Notes: generated by a model not told the origin, from the sequence alone. DNA of 64,000 nt from Manis javanica (GCF_040802235.1 NC_133174.1:79878647-79942646), one strand, 5' to 3'. Positions 36,753 to 49,600 are shown, counted from the stretch's first letter. Made by a program: numbers and translations.

Positions 36753-36770
36753 CTCACACGGGGCACCAGT
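36753..36770 (-). other. Primer binding site of the provirus
   Basis: Immediately after the 5' LTR the minus strand reads TGGTGCCCCGTGTGAGG (offset 2). This is the position of the tRNA primer site. I do not assign the tRNA with confidence. Confidence 0.65.
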
Positions 36771-37199
36771 TGTTGCTCTTCAGCAACAAGAAGGTGGGGG
36801 GACAAGCAGGACCATCCTGTTATCCCTGGGGCTGAGTGAGAGGGCAAGTGTCGGCGGCTTGGACACCCTTCCCTGAGATCCGGGGAAAAACAAAATCACA
36901 CCAAGCCGGGAGATGTGTCAGCCTCAAGGGCACAGCAAAACTCAGCTTTATTGCATCAGAAGCTTAGTTATATAGGGGAAGATAAGGAAGTAGCAGAAAC
37001 CAATGGGAATTGATTATCTCATCTGTCACTAGGGTCTTAGGCAGGTTTTAGGTTAGGTGGGGAGGCGGAGTTAGGGCTAAGAGCACACGCACGGGAACTC
37101 AGTTGGGCCATGAATGCAGAAGTAATGAGGGAGGGTGGAAACCTCCAGCCTGCGGCCGCCTCATAGTCACAAGCCCAAAAGAGGCAAAAGGTCCCAACA
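36771..37199 (-). repeat. 5' LTR of the provirus
   Basis: The 429-base LTR is the partner of 31,314-31,735. The TATA box is at 36,974-36,968 and AATAAA at 36,952-36,947. Most differences from the 3' LTR cluster in the U3 start (37,090-37,180), including small indels. Confidence 0.92.
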
Positions 37200-37205
37200 G
37201 ATGTC
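37200..37205. repeat. Provirus target-site duplication, right copy
   Basis: GATGTC is the partner of GATATC at 31,308-31,313. Confidence 0.75.
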
Positions 37206-40200
37206 CAGTTTTCCCCACATAATTTGTTAAACAGAATATCCATTCCTCATTGTGTATTCATGGCACTCTTGTCAGAGATCAAGGATCTCTGGATGCATGG
37301 GTCTACTTCTGGGCTCTATATTCCATTCTGCATATCTATATGTCTTTGTTTATGCCAAAACCATACTGTCTTAGTTACAGTACTTGTGTAATAAATTTGA
37401 AATCAGGAAGTATGATGCCTCCAGCTTTGCTTTTTCTTTCAATATAGATTTGACTATTTAGGATTGTTCTTTGTTATTCCATATGAATTTTAAGATTATT
37501 TTTTCTATTTCTCAAAAAAAAAGAAATTGAGTTTTTTGTAGGGATTATATTGAATCTGTATATTGCTTTGGATATTATGGACATTTTAATAATGTTAAGT
37601 CTTCCAATACATGAACACAGGATATCTTCCCATTTATTTATGACTTCTTCAATTTCTTTCATCAATGTTTTAAAGTTTTCAGTGTTCAAGCTGTTTAGCT
37701 CCTTAGTTAAGTGGATTTTCCTGTGTATTTTATCATTTTTGATGTAATTACAAGTGAGATTATTTACTTCCTTTTTGAATGGATCTCTAGTTAGTGCATA
37801 GAATCACAACTGATTTCTAAAAGTTGATTTTTATCTTGCAAGTTTACTGAATTCATTTATTAGTTCTCTGTGTGTGTGTGTGTAGTCATCAAGGATTTCC
37901 ACATATAAATGAATGTCATCAGCAGACAGAGATACTTTTACTTCTTTTCCAGTTTGGATGCTTTTTCTTTCTTTCTCTTGCCTTACTGCTCTATGACTTA
38001 CTTTACTATGTTGTATAGAAGTAATGAAAATGGGCAGTTTTTACTTATTCCAGATCTCAGAGGAAAACCTTTCAATTTTTCACCATTATGCATGTTAGTT
38101 GGGGGTTTGTCATAGACCATTATTATACTGAGGTAATTTATATTCCTAGTTTTTTGAGAGCTTTTATCATGAAAATGGGGTTGAATTTTGTCAAATTATT
38201 TTTCTACTTGTATTGAGATGATCTTGTGCCTTTTGTCTTTTAATTCTGTTAATGAGGTGTATCACATTAATCGACTTTGGTATATTGAAGCATTCTTGCA
38301 TCCCAGGGATAAATGCCACTTGATCATGGTGTATGATGCTTTTAACATAGTGTTGAATTATGTTTGCTAGTATTTTGTTGAGGATTTGTGTATCTATGTT
38401 CATAAGGGATATTGACTGTACTTAATTTTCTTGTAGTATCTTTGTCTGACTTTATTATCAGGGTAATGCTGGCCTGATAAAATGAGTTTGGAAGTGTTCT
38501 CTTATAGTCAGTATTTTGGGAGAGTTTGAAAAGGATTGACATTAATTCTTCCTTAAATCTTTGGTAGAATTCTCCAGTGTTGACATTTAGTCTCAGGCTT
38601 TTCATTGTTGGGAAGTTTTGATTATGCCTCCCATCTCCTTTCTAGTGATAGGACCGTTCATTTTCTATTTCATCATGATTATGTCTGGGTAGTTCATACA
38701 TTTTTAGGAATGTATCCATTTGTTTTAGGTTACCCAGTTGTTAGCATATAATTGTTCACAGTAGTCTCTTTTGATGTTTTTTATTTATGTGATGTTAGTT
38801 GTACTACTTAATATTTTGTTTCTGTTTTATTTCAGTCTTCTCCCTTTTGTTCTTAGGTTGTCTAAGTTTTTCAAGTTTATCTTTTCAAAAAGCTCAACTC
38901 TTAAATCTGATTTTTTCCTATAGTTTTATGATCTCTATTTTATTTATTTCTGCTCTAACCTTTATTATTGCCTTCTTTCTGCTAATTTTGGGCTTAGTTT
39001 CTTTTTTCTCTCTATTTCCTTGTGGTGTAAAGTTACACTGATTATTTGGTATATTTTATTTTATTTTTACTATAGGTGTTTATTGCTATAAACTTCCCTC
39101 TGAGCACTGATTTGCTGCGACCATAGGTTTTGTATGTTGTATTTTCATTTTTGTTTAAGATATATCCTAATTTTACTTTTGATTTCTTCTTTGAACCATT
39201 GGTTATTCAGAATTCGGTTCTCTAATTTCCATATATTTTTAAATTTTCCAGTTTTCCTTCTCCTATTGATTTCAAATTCAAATCCATTTTGGTCTGAAAA
39301 AATAATTGGTATGTTTTAAATCTTCTTATATTAGTTAAGACTTGTTTTGTGACCTAATGTGTTCTATCCTTGAGAAGGTTCCATCTGTGCTGGAGAAGAA
39401 CATATATTCTATTGCTGTTGTGCTCTGTATCTGTCTCTTAGGTCCATTTGGTCTACAGTATTGTTCAAGTCTACTCTTTCCTTATTGATTTTTAGTCTGG
39501 ATGCTCTATCATTATTGAATGTGGAATACTGAGGTCTCCTCCTATTACTGTATAGCTATTTACTTCTCCCTTCAGTTCTGTCAGTGTTTTATGTATTTAA
39601 GTGCTATGATGTTGGGTGCATATTTATATATAATTATATCTTCCTTTTATCTTTATGTAATGTTCTTTGTATATTTTTTGATTTTTTTAGTTAAATTCCA
39701 GTTTGTCTAAGTATAGTCACCCCTACTCTCTTTTACCATTTACATATAATATCTTTTTCCATCCCTTCACTTTCAGCCTATGTACATCCTTAGATCTAAA
39801 GTGACTCTCTTATAGACAGTACATAGCTGGATCTTTTTTAAATCCATTCAGCTACTCTATATCTTTCAATTGAGGAATTTAACCCATTTACATTTAAAGT
39901 AATTGTTGATAAAGGATGAGTTCTATTTCCCAATTTTCTGTCTTTTAGTTACTTTGTCCCTCTTTTCCTTCCTTGCTGTCTTCCTTTGTATTTCTTTCAT
40001 TTATTGTATTAATATGCTTTCACTTTTTCTTTTACGTATCTTCTATGGGTATAGTATTTATGATGACCAAGAGGCTTATGTAAAATATCTCATAGATGTA
40101 ATAATGTATTTTAAGCTAACAATGTCAATTGCATAAAAAAACCCTACATTTAAAAATCCTCCCTACAAACTTTAAATAATTGATGTGCTAATTTATATCT

Positions 40201-41406
40201 TTTTATATTGTGTATACATTAACATGGCTTTTACATGTAGTTATTTGTAATACTTTCTTTTAGTATTTGCACAAGAATTAATAGTGATTTAATAACCATT
40301 ATTAGAGTTTTACAATATTCTGTTTGTTTCTATATTTACCTTTATTAGAGATTTATATGTTCACATGCTTTTGTACTTCTATTTAGCCTCTTTTCATTTC
40401 AATGTGGAGAACTTCCTTTAGCATTTATTATAAGTGGGGATGAAATGTCTCACCTTTTGTCTGTCTGGGAAAATTTTTATCTCTCCTTTATTTTGAATGG
40501 CATTTTTGACAAGTAGAGTCTTCATGTTTGGCAGTCTTTTTCTTTCAACATTTTGAATATATTCCATTTCCTTTTGGCCTACAGAATTTCTGCTGGAAAA
40601 TCCACTAATAGTTTCATGAGGATGCCTTCATATGTAACAAGTCATTTTTCTCTTGTTGCTTTTAAAGTTCTTTCTTTGTCTAGACTTTGACAATTTGATT
40701 ATGATATGTCTTGGGGTGGATTTTTCTGGTTTTATCTTAGTTAGGATTTACTGAGCCTTCTGGATCTAGATGCCAACTTATCTCACTGATTCAAGGATTT
40801 TTCAGCCATTATTTCTTTGAATGAGTTTGCTGTCTCTTTCTTCTTTTTGGGGGAGGACTGTCATAATGTGTTTATTGGTCTACTTGACTTGTCTTTGAGT
40901 TTGCTGATACTTTCACCATCTTGATCTAATCTGCTGTTGAAACTTTATGGTGAAATTTTTTAGTTATTGTATTCTTTAGCTCCATGACTTCTGTTCATTC
41001 CATTTTTATATTTTCTATATTTTTGTTGAAATTTTCACTTTGTTCATGCATTGTTCTGACCTTTTTGAGCATCATTCTGATAGCTATTTTGAATTTTTGT
41101 AGGTAAATCACCTATCTCTGATTCATTAGTTTGTTTTATGGAGATTTATTCTTTCCTTTGAGACAGATTTACTCTGTTCTATTTGGGACATATTTCTCTG
41201 TGTCTTCATTTTCTTTGACATCTTTTGTTATATCTGCACATTAGAAAAAAACAGCTATACCTCCCTTACTTTTCAGGGACTGACCTTATAGAGACAACCT
41301 TCACCAGTTGGCCTGATTATAGATTTTGGGGGCCTCTCCAAAATTTTTTCTTTGTTCTTAGCAGCTCACAGGAATCTGGAGTATGCCAGTTCCCAGTAGT
41401 GCTCTT

Positions 41407-42090
41407 AGACAAGCAAGACTGAAGCCAATTTCTCAGGCAGCCCATAGAAATGTTGAATCATCAGATATTCTAATTCTCTCTCTCTCTCTTGGGAAATGCT
41501 GGGAGATGGTGTTTTTCATGTACTTACTTTGTACTGAGTCAGAACTAGCTAATATGACTGGTAGTTCAAACTGCCATCTTTGTATTAATGGCACCCAGGT
41601 GGTTAGAGTGCTAGCTCTCTATAGTACTGTAAGATTAGCAAGACAGATGCTAGTTTTTTGGGCAGTTCCTGGAAAAGTTGGGGTATTATATATGTGGCCC
41701 AGCTTTTTTCCTCCCTAGGGAAAAGCTGAGAGCTACAGTTTTTGTCTACTTGTTTTATGCTGATCCAGCAGGAGAGGCTGTGTTGACTGTAAGCCTGAAC
41801 TGCCATCTTAATTTTCACTGGCCCTTGGGTACTCATAGTTTGCTAGGTCTTTTCAGCACTCCAAGATGGGCAAGACAGAAGCCAGTCTTTTGGGCAGTCC
41901 CCAGAAAAGTTGGGGTTCCATACATACAGTCTACCACTTTTTTTCCTAAAGGGGAAGATGAGTTTTTCATCTGCTCATTCTGTGCTAATGCAGGGGGAGA
42001 GGCTATAGCAAGTGCCAGCCCGAACTGCTCAAATGTTTCTCTTTTGTGTCTTCTTTCCAGTCAGGAGGCATTGAAAAATCTGTTTGGTCA
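41407..42090 (-). repeat. Tandem monomers in the 5' UTR of the old L1
   Basis: Three diverged copies of a unit of about 232 bases start near 41,407, 41,637 and 41,870 on the plus strand. Each starts with 'gcaagac.gaagccag/gatgctag', then 'gggcagt(c)cc..(g)aaa.gttggg', and holds 'tgaactgccatctt'-like blocks. They lie upstream of ORF1 on the minus strand, where L1 promoter sequence belongs. Tandem promoter monomers are known from rodent L1s. Confidence 0.65.
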
Positions 42091-44480
42091 TTAATTTGTT
42101 TCATTAGTAAAGATAAACATTGCTTTACTTTTGCACTTTATCCTCTCTAACACAGTACCTAAGATGCCTGTATTTTCCATGTTCTTTTCTCATGATTTTT
42201 TAATTTGATTGCTTTGCTGACTCGTTGGTTATGTTTGTTAAGAATAGGTCACATTAATATACAAAGTTTACCAATAAAACTCCAAGTACATTTAAGTATT
42301 ATCTAATATCTATATACAAGTCCATTTATGACTTTCTCTTGTCACTTCGCATATGTATGATTCTGTTGAGTGCTAGTATATTAGCAAATTCTTCCAAAGG
42401 CAATCTTGAATAAAAATGTTTAGTGACTTGACAAGTAGCTACAATTATTGAATTGTGACAACCAAATATATATAGTCCCTGTTTTTACTTAGTAGGTACC
42501 ATAACACTGCATAGAAAATATAATTCTACAGTGAAAGCTATCTAATAAACACTTATTTTATAGAATTTCTCAGATTAGTATATCCAAACAATATATCTAT
42601 GTTCAGAATGTTTCTGCATTCTAATATTTACTAATGATTCTTCCCAATGGATAAGAATAAGTATATTACTGTATTTTTTCACAATAATTAAATTACTTGT
42701 CATGCATTATAGAGGCTAAATTTGGATGTCCTAATTTTGAAATATATAATCTGAGACTTATACACTTATATTTTGAATTTTTGAAAAAAGGTTGTACTCA
42801 ATACCATGGAGTAATACAGGAATTATGGAACATAATTTATCAATGCCACAAGCAAGGAAAATTTCAGGGTGATTGTGTTTCAGTAAGTCACCATCAAAAA
42901 AACTGATTCATTTCCATGGTTTACCTCAGTATCATGGTGGGTGTGGTCCATAACATTGTGAATTTAAGCCTTAGGTTTCATGCCAAAACAAACCTGACAT
43001 CTTCAAGTCAGAATCAATAAAAGTTCTGAGTCAAAATGAAACCTTGGTTTTATCTAGACCAATGGTGATGTCTCTGTCAAGGAGCAGTTTCAGTAGAAGC
43101 TAGATAATTTTTTTTCTGAAATATTTTGTAGTCATTTCTTTTATATCAAGAGTGAAAGAGGGCTCTAATTTATGATTCTTTAAGTCACATAAGCAAAGAT
43201 AATAGAAATCAATCAAAATTGGATTTCCAGTGGGATAATATTAAAGGTTAGTTTTAAAACTAGGCAACCTGTTTGGGTAAAAATTAGTAGCAAATCATTA
43301 ATCATCCTGCATTGTCAAAGGCAATATTTTTATCCAGCAAGAATCGTAAATAAGTTAATATCAAGGTCAGTTTAATAATTTTAAATAAGTAAGAAAAGAA
43401 TAACATTTTATATAAATATTGTACATAAACCAGAAGAAATGTTTCTACTTCCCTTGTCTTTGATAAGGCAATGTTGTTATTTTTCAATATATGCATAGTC
43501 TTTACTTAATTTATATCTTCAAATTAAATTTAACAGCAAGCAACTTTCAATGACTTACATTCTTATTGTTATTTTACAATATGTAAGTTACAGAAAATTG
43601 ATAATAATGTGAGTGAATTTTATCTATACAATGCAATTCAGTAATGTCCAGTGGAACATTTGATCATTGCATTTGATCATTTTGCATTTACTTGTAAATA
43701 TTTTTGAGTATTCATTATCTTCCTATTTATGTATTGTACTTTGAATTCTTTATCTTTGAAACAGTTGTAACATCTTACTGGTTCCCTCACTATTAATGAG
43801 TGAAATAAGATATTTGTTACATACTCATTTTATGAAATCACAGTTTTGCTTTTCTTAAAAAATTATCCTTTAATATTTTTGGAGATTATCCACTGTGATA
43901 ACCATTGAATTTACCTGATGGAGTCAGGTAAACTGTATTGCCAAAGAAATGTATCTTATTGGTGGCATAAGCGCAGGTATATCTTTTCTTGGCTATCAGA
44001 AGTGTATCCCAAATGACAATAGATTTATAAATTTCCTGACTCTGTTATCCATGCATCTAGTTATCTTTTCTCCCCCCTCTACTAATTTTATATTTTCTCT
44101 TTGATTTATTTATAGTGGATAAGTTATTCCTCATTGGTGGCCAGTAATGACTGGGAATTTAGTTTTATGGTATGAATATTTGGTGATCTTTGTAAATGCA
44201 TTTATAATTATAGAGATTTATACTCTTGTGTGGGAGATAGCAGAAAATCTGCTTTATTCATTTCTGTCTGTTCAAACATATTTTTGTTCAAATCACTTAG
44301 CAACTGTGTGTCAGCTAGAAAGGAAAACAGCCCTTCTATATCTGGACCAACAAATTTCTGCACTTCTTTTGTTTCTCTTAACCTAAAGCTAAAATTGCAA
44401 AATAATATTAGAAGGTATCTAAGTATTTGTATGTTTGTGGGTCTGTACTTCAGAAAAACCATTATCTATAATAGTGTGAT
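42091..44480. other. No recognisable gene or repeat
   Basis: AT-rich, apparently low-copy sequence. A perfect 8-base inverted repeat with a 5-base loop occurs at 43,911-43,931. No coding evidence was found. Confidence 0.45.
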
Positions 44481-44490
44481 TATGTAATAT

Positions 44491-44589
44491 ATACATATAT
44501 TTTTAAAATTTTATTTTGGTATCATTAATCTACAGTTACATGAAGGACATTATGTTTACTAGACTCCCCCCTTCACCAAGTCCCCCCCA
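44491..44589 (-). mobile_element. Very short 5'-truncated L1 insertion
   Basis: About 99 bases of antisense L1 3' end ('ggtatcattaatctacagtt...caccaagtcccccc') match the start of the L1 at 59,550. TATGTAATAT flanks it at 44,481-44,490 and 44,590-44,599, a perfect 10-base target-site duplication. Confidence 0.85.
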
Positions 44590-44799
44590 TATGTAATATT
44601 TTTTAATCTTCAGCTTATGGTAGTAAACTTGATCATGAAGTCTCTTAAGGAAGTTTTGTTCTAATTATCTTATAGATAAAAGTAAGTGCTTATTTAAAAG
44701 AAAGACTTGTAAAATTCCTCTCAAGTAAGAAACATTGGAAGTCTAATACTTTAAATATGCTAGACTTCAACAAGAGCAACAGTAAACCTTTTGTAGTAA

Positions 44800-44892
44800 T
44801 CATCTCATGATATAAACATTTATTATTAAGTCATTAAGTTGCACATCTTAAACTTATACAATATTATATGTCAATTATATCTCAATTAAGAT
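44800..44892 (+). mobile_element. Old L1 3'-end fragment
   Basis: 'cacatcttaaacttatacaatattatatgtcaattatatctcaatta' is a typical old L1 terminus. It lies just before another L1 fragment. Confidence 0.55.
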
Positions 44893-45587
44893 GGAAAAAA
44901 TAAAGAACAAATTAAACCCAAAGCTATTAGAAGGAGGGAAATAATAAAGATGAGAGTGAAGATATAGGTAAAATAGAAAATCACAAAACAAGGGAGAAAA
45001 ATATATGAAATAAAGAGTTGGTGTTTTGAAAACATCAACACAATCAACAAACCTCTAACTAGATTTTCCAAGAGAAGGAAGAAAAGACTCAAATTACTAA
45101 AATCAGGTATGAAAGTGGTAATATTACTACTGACTTCACAGAAATGAAAATGATTATAGGAAAATAATATGGATGAAACTGTGTCCAAAACTGAATAGCC
45201 TAGATGAAATGGACAAATTCCTAGAAACTCAAAACCACCCAACACTGAATAATGAAGAAATAGAAAATATGAACAGACCAATAACAAGTAAGGAGATTTT
45301 ATTAGCAATCAAATATCTCACAACAAAGAAAAGCCCTAGACTAGATTGATTCACTGATTAATTTTACCACTTAAAGAATTAATACAATTTCTTCTCAAAC
45401 TGTTCCAGAAAACTTAAGAAGGGAAAACTTCCAAACTCATTTTATGTGGCCAGAGTTCCCCTAATAACAAAGTCAGTCAAAGACACATCAGGAAAAGAAA
45501 AAAATTATCCATACAATACTAGAAAAGTGCTTTCAGTAGCATATTAAAAGGTTTATACAGTATGACCCAGTTAAATTTATTTCTGGA

Positions 45588-45902
45588 ATGCATAGATGTT
45601 TCAAGATGCAGAAATCAATCAAAGGAATACACCAAATTAACAGATTGAAGGAAAAAAACATTGTTCTCTCAAATGATGAAGAGAAGGTGTTTAACAGAAT
45701 TAAATGCTTTTATTATAAAACACTCAATGAACTAGGAATAGATGAAGATTTCCTCAACATATTAAAGGCCCTATATGAGAAACCCACAGCTAAAAACACA
45801 TTCAATGGTGAAAGAATGAGAGCTTTTCCTTTAAGATTAGAGACAAGAGAAAGAAGTCTGCTTTTGCCACTTCTAGTCAACATAGTACTGGAAGTTCTCT
45901 GA
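45588..45902 (+). pseudogene. L1 RT remnant
   Basis: The frame contains 'IHQINRLKEKNIVLSNDEEK', 'LNILKALYEKPTAKNTFNGE' and 'FPLRLETRERSLLLPLLVNI', the conserved L1 RT palm sequence before the FADD box. FADD itself is replaced by broken codons after 45,902. It is clearly from ORF2 of an old L1. Confidence 0.8.
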
Positions 45903-47089
45903 AGAGCAATTAGGGAAGAAAAAGAAATAAAAGCATCCAAATTGGGAAGGAAGATGTACAATCATCCCTGTTCACAGATGGAAAACCCTAGAGTTTCTGC
46001 ACACAAAAATCTTGCAACCAATAAATTCAGAAAAGTTGCAGAATGCAATACCAACACACAAAAATCAGCTGCATTTTTATATACTAACAGTGAGTAATAC
46101 AAAAAAGAGATTAAGACAATTCTATTTCTGATAGCATTATAAAAAATAAATAGGGAAAAACTTACCCAAGTTGGCAAAAGACTTGTACACTAAAAACTAA
46201 AAAGCATTTCTGAAAGAAAAAGAAAAAAAATAAATTAAAATGTCCTATATTCAAGGGTTGAAATATAATGTTTTTGAGATGTCAATACTACCCAAAGTCA
46301 CCTCCAAACTAAATGCAATCTCTATTAAAATCCCAAGGGCATTTTTGCAAAAATAGAAAAGCCCATCTTAAAATTCATATGAAATGACAAGGTACCCTGA
46401 AGAGAGAAAACAGTTTTAAAATGAGGAACAGTTTAAGGACACTCACTTACTTATTTCAAACCTTAGAACAAATGTACAATAATGAAAAGAGTGTGGTACT
46501 GGCATAAAAACAGACATATAGGCCAAAATAATATAATAGAGAAGAAATAAACCTTCACATATTAGGCCATATGATTACTGACAAGAGTACCAAGATCATT
46601 CAATAACAAAAGGATGGTCTTTTTCAACCAACAGTTCTGGGAAAGCTGTATATTCCCATTTAAAGGAATGAAGTTGAACCTTAACCATAGTAAAAAATTT
46701 ACTTAAAATGTACAAAAGACTTAAACAACAGAGCTGAAAGTTCCTTTAGGAGATATGGGGGAAATTCTATGAAGAACTCAGTTTGACAATGATTTACTGG
46801 ATATGATATGAATAACACAGGCATAAAAGAAAAAATAAATAAATTACACTTCATTGATATTTTAAAAAAATTTCATGAATTAAAGGACACTATCAACATA
46901 GTGAAACCACAACCCTCAGAATAGAAGAAAGTATTTACAAAACATTTATCTGATATCCACTAAGGGATTAGTATCCAGTAAAGGATTAATATCCAGAAAT
47001 GTGAAATTGGTAAAATCAGCACAAAAATCCTCAAGCACTCCAGTTTAAAAATGGATAAATTACTTTGAAAATAGGTAAATTACTTTGTA

Positions 47090-47491
47090 TTAGTTTGCTA
47101 GGTCTGTCACAATAAAATACCACAAACTGGGGGACTTAAAACAAGAAGAAATTTCTTTTCTTACAGTTCTGGAAGTTACAAGTCCAAGATCAAGGTGTCA
47201 GCGTATTTATATTCTTCCAAGGCCTCTCTCTTTGGCTTTAGATGGCCACCTCCTATCTGTGTCCTCACATGTTCTTTTTCTGTTCATGCTCATCACTGGT
47301 ATCTCTCTATGTCCAAATTTTCTCTTCTCATAAGGTCACCAGTCAGATGGAATTTGGGCCCATTCTACAGGCCTCATTTTAGCAATCACCATTTTAAAGG
47401 CCTTATCTCCAAATACAGTCACATTCTAAGGTACTCAGAGTTAGGGCTTCAACATACATTTTCAAGGAATGCAATTCAGTCCATAACAGAT
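47090..47491 (+). repeat. Ancient interspersed repeat nested in L1
   Basis: It begins 'tattagtttgctaggtctgtcacaata' and ends 'caattcagtccataaca'. It includes 'ccaagatcaaggtgtcag' and 'ccttatctccaaatacagtcacatt'. This is a common mammalian repeat whose name I do not recall with certainty. It splits the L1 between 'aaattactttg' and 'gatttgaaaaatcatttc'. Confidence 0.7.
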
Positions 47492-48070
47492 TTGAAAAAT
47501 CATTTCTACAAAGAAGATATATAAATGGTCTATAAACAAATGAAAATATGCTTAACATCACTAATCATCAGAGGAAATCAAAATCACAATGTGATAACTA
47601 CTACTCAATATCCATTGGGATGGTTACTATAAAGAAAAAACAGAAAGTAAGTTTTGGTAAGAATGTTGAGAAATGTGAACACATGCATATTGATTGTGGG
47701 AATGTAAAATGATTTAGCTGCTATGAAAACAGTGGAATTTCTTAAAAGAAAAATCATATAATTACCATAAGATCCAGCAATTCCACTTCTGTGTATATAG
47801 CAGAGACTCAAACTCCAAATATCATTTATAGAAGTACTATTCACAAATAGCTTAAAGGTGGAAACAACCCAAATGTCCACTGTTGGATTAACAGAGAAAA
47901 CAATTATGTGATATACACATAAAACAGAATATTACTAAGTCTTAGAATCAAAATTCTGGCACATGACACCATGTGAATGAACCTTGAAGTCATCATATTA
48001 ATAGAAAATAAAAAAGTCATAAAAGGACAAATACTGTATGATTCCAATTATTTGAGTACCTACTTTAGTC

Positions 48071-48785
48071 AAATTCACACAGTAATTAGATTTTTATAAT
48101 AACTTTGCTATGATAACAAAAATATCCCAAATTGCAGATGTTATAATGAACATCATATAATCTAAAGAATGTATGCATTACCTGTGGTTACTGAGGCACT
48201 GGCACTTGTCTTCTCTTTCCAGAATCTAGCCAATAGGAGCAGCCTCTATCTTGGACATGGCCTATTATTGACAGATGGAAAAATTCAAGACAGCTTGTGG
48301 AAACTCACAATGCCTATTAAAGCTTCTGCTGAGATGATACATTTGTCACTCTGCTCAAATTCTGTTAGTCAACTAATGTCAATTAGATATGTGAATAATT
48401 CAAACTGCCTTAGAATCACAGAATATTAGAGATGGAAGGAACTTGAACTGAATAATACATTCAGTTCCCTTATTGATTTGACTTCAAAGAGAAGAGCTAG
48501 CACACATGCTGTAAAGTAGGTCTGGTGTTAGAAAATAGGTACTTAACTCCCTGCACTCTGGTCAGGCTCAAAACACATCTTCTGCATTATTTTAAAAACA
48601 TTTTTAAAAATGAAAATAAAATAGCCAAACAAAGCTGGTAAGTAGATTGTACACATTGCCCTAAAGCCAAGAATTAGAAACTGTTGATCAATTAAATTGC
48701 TTTAGTTTATAGGTGAGGGAACAAAAACATTCAAGAATTATACTCAGTGTCATAAAAATATTCAGTGACAAAACCAAGAATAAAA
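48071..48785. other. Mostly unassigned; faint ancient repeat
   Basis: The stretch 48,415-48,500 ('gaatcacagaatattagagatggaagg') resembles an ancient mammalian repeat (MIR/L2-like class). No coding evidence was found. Confidence 0.35.
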
Positions 48786-48800
48786 AGTAAGCCTTTTGTA

Positions 48801-49600
48801 GACAAAAAACAGCAAATGTTGGTGAGGTTGTGGAGAAAGGGGAACCCTCCTACACTGTTGATGGGAATGTAAATTAGTTCAACCATTGTGGAAAACAGTA
48901 TGGAGCTTCCTCAAAATGCTTAAAATAGGAATACCATTTGACTCAGGAATTCCACTCCTAGGAATTTACCCTAAGAATGCAGCGGCCCAGTTTGAAAAAG
49001 ACAGATGCACCCCTATGTTTATTGCAGCACTATTTACAAGAGCCAAGAAATGGAAGCAACCTAAATGTCCATCAGTAGATGAATGGATAAAGAAGATGTG
49101 GTACATATACACAATGGAATATTATTTAGCCATAAGAAGAAAACAAATCCTACCATTTTCAACAACATGGATAGAGCTAGAGGGTATTATACTAAGGGAA
49201 ATAAGCCAGGTGGAGAAAGACAAGTTCCAAATGATTTCACTCATATGTGGAGTATAAGAACAAAGAAAAAACTGAAGGAACAAAACAACAGCAGAATTAC
49301 AGAACCCAAGAATGGACTAATAGTTACCAAAGGGAAAGGGACTGGGGAGGATGGGTGGGAAGGGAGGGATAAGGGCAGGAAAAAGAAAGGGGCATTATAA
49401 TTAGCATGTATAACGTGGAGGGGGTACAGGGTGGGCTCTACAACACAGAGAAGACAAGTAGTGATTTTATAGCATCTTACTAGGCTGTTGGACAGTGACT
49501 ATGAAGGGGTATGTGTGGGGGGGACTTGGTGAAGGGGGGACCCTAGTAAAAATAATGTTCTTCATTTAATTGTAGATTAATGATACCAAAATAATAAAAA
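48801..49600 (+). mobile_element. 5'-truncated young L1 with target-site duplication
   Basis: It contains the ORF2 C-terminus (48,886-49,257, ending in the family's GGAGTATAA stop) and the G-rich 3' UTR with an A-rich tail. AGTAAGCCTTTTGTA (48,786-48,800) and AGTAAGACTTTTGTA (49,601-49,615) flank it, differing at one base. Confidence 0.92.

Larger units (their letters stand above)
31314..37199 (-). mobile_element. Endogenous provirus with betaretrovirus-like gag/pol and type-D-like env
   Basis: On the minus strand the order is 5' LTR (37,199-36,771), primer binding site, gag (about 36,720-35,775), truncated pol (about 35,770-33,700), env (33,656-31,939), polypurine tract and 3' LTR (31,735-31,314). 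A 6-base duplication of the target flanks it. Between the capsid part of gag and the RT active-site motif everything is missing (nucleocapsid, protease, N-terminal RT). gag, pol and env all carry stops or frameshifts. By eye the two LTRs differ at roughly 30 of about 420 positions. It is a dead, moderately old provirus. Confidence 0.9.
30060..42090 (-). mobile_element. Old full-length L1 (L1MA-like), split by a provirus
   Basis: On the minus strand the 5' UTR is at about 42,090-41,240, ORF1 at about 41,230-40,150, ORF2 at about 40,050-37,200, and then, after the provirus 31,314-37,199, the last part of ORF2 and the 3' end at 31,313-30,060. Leaving out the provirus it is about 6.1 kb, a full-length L1. 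Remnants include an ORF2 C-terminal frame at 37,689-37,474 ('LMKEIEEVINKWEDILCS...') and an RT segment at 38,403-38,191 ('[17 protein letters not shown]'). All frames are broken. Its age is greater than that of the provirus nested in it. Confidence 0.85.
44896..48070 (+). mobile_element. Old 5'-truncated L1 (ORF2 and 3' end)
   Basis: It starts inside ORF2, after the endonuclease, and runs through RT to a decayed 3' part near 48,070. It is interrupted by another repeat at 47,090-47,491. The RT remnant is at 45,588-45,902. Frames are broken throughout, and the end is approximate. Confidence 0.75.

Noticed and set aside
42697..42906. Possible small host exon (69-codon frame)
   Set aside because: No splice-site pair, codon bias or recognisable domain; its length is within chance for AT-rich DNA.
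43911..43931. Perfect 8-base hairpin as a possible terminator or RNA element
   Set aside because: A single short inverted repeat without a U run, promoter or conserved context is expected by chance in 64 kb.
44886..45308. 140-codon membrane-protein-like frame on the minus strand
   Set aside because: It is antisense to the old L1 ORF2 fragment. The apparent membrane segments come from reverse-complemented Lys/Asn/Glu codons.
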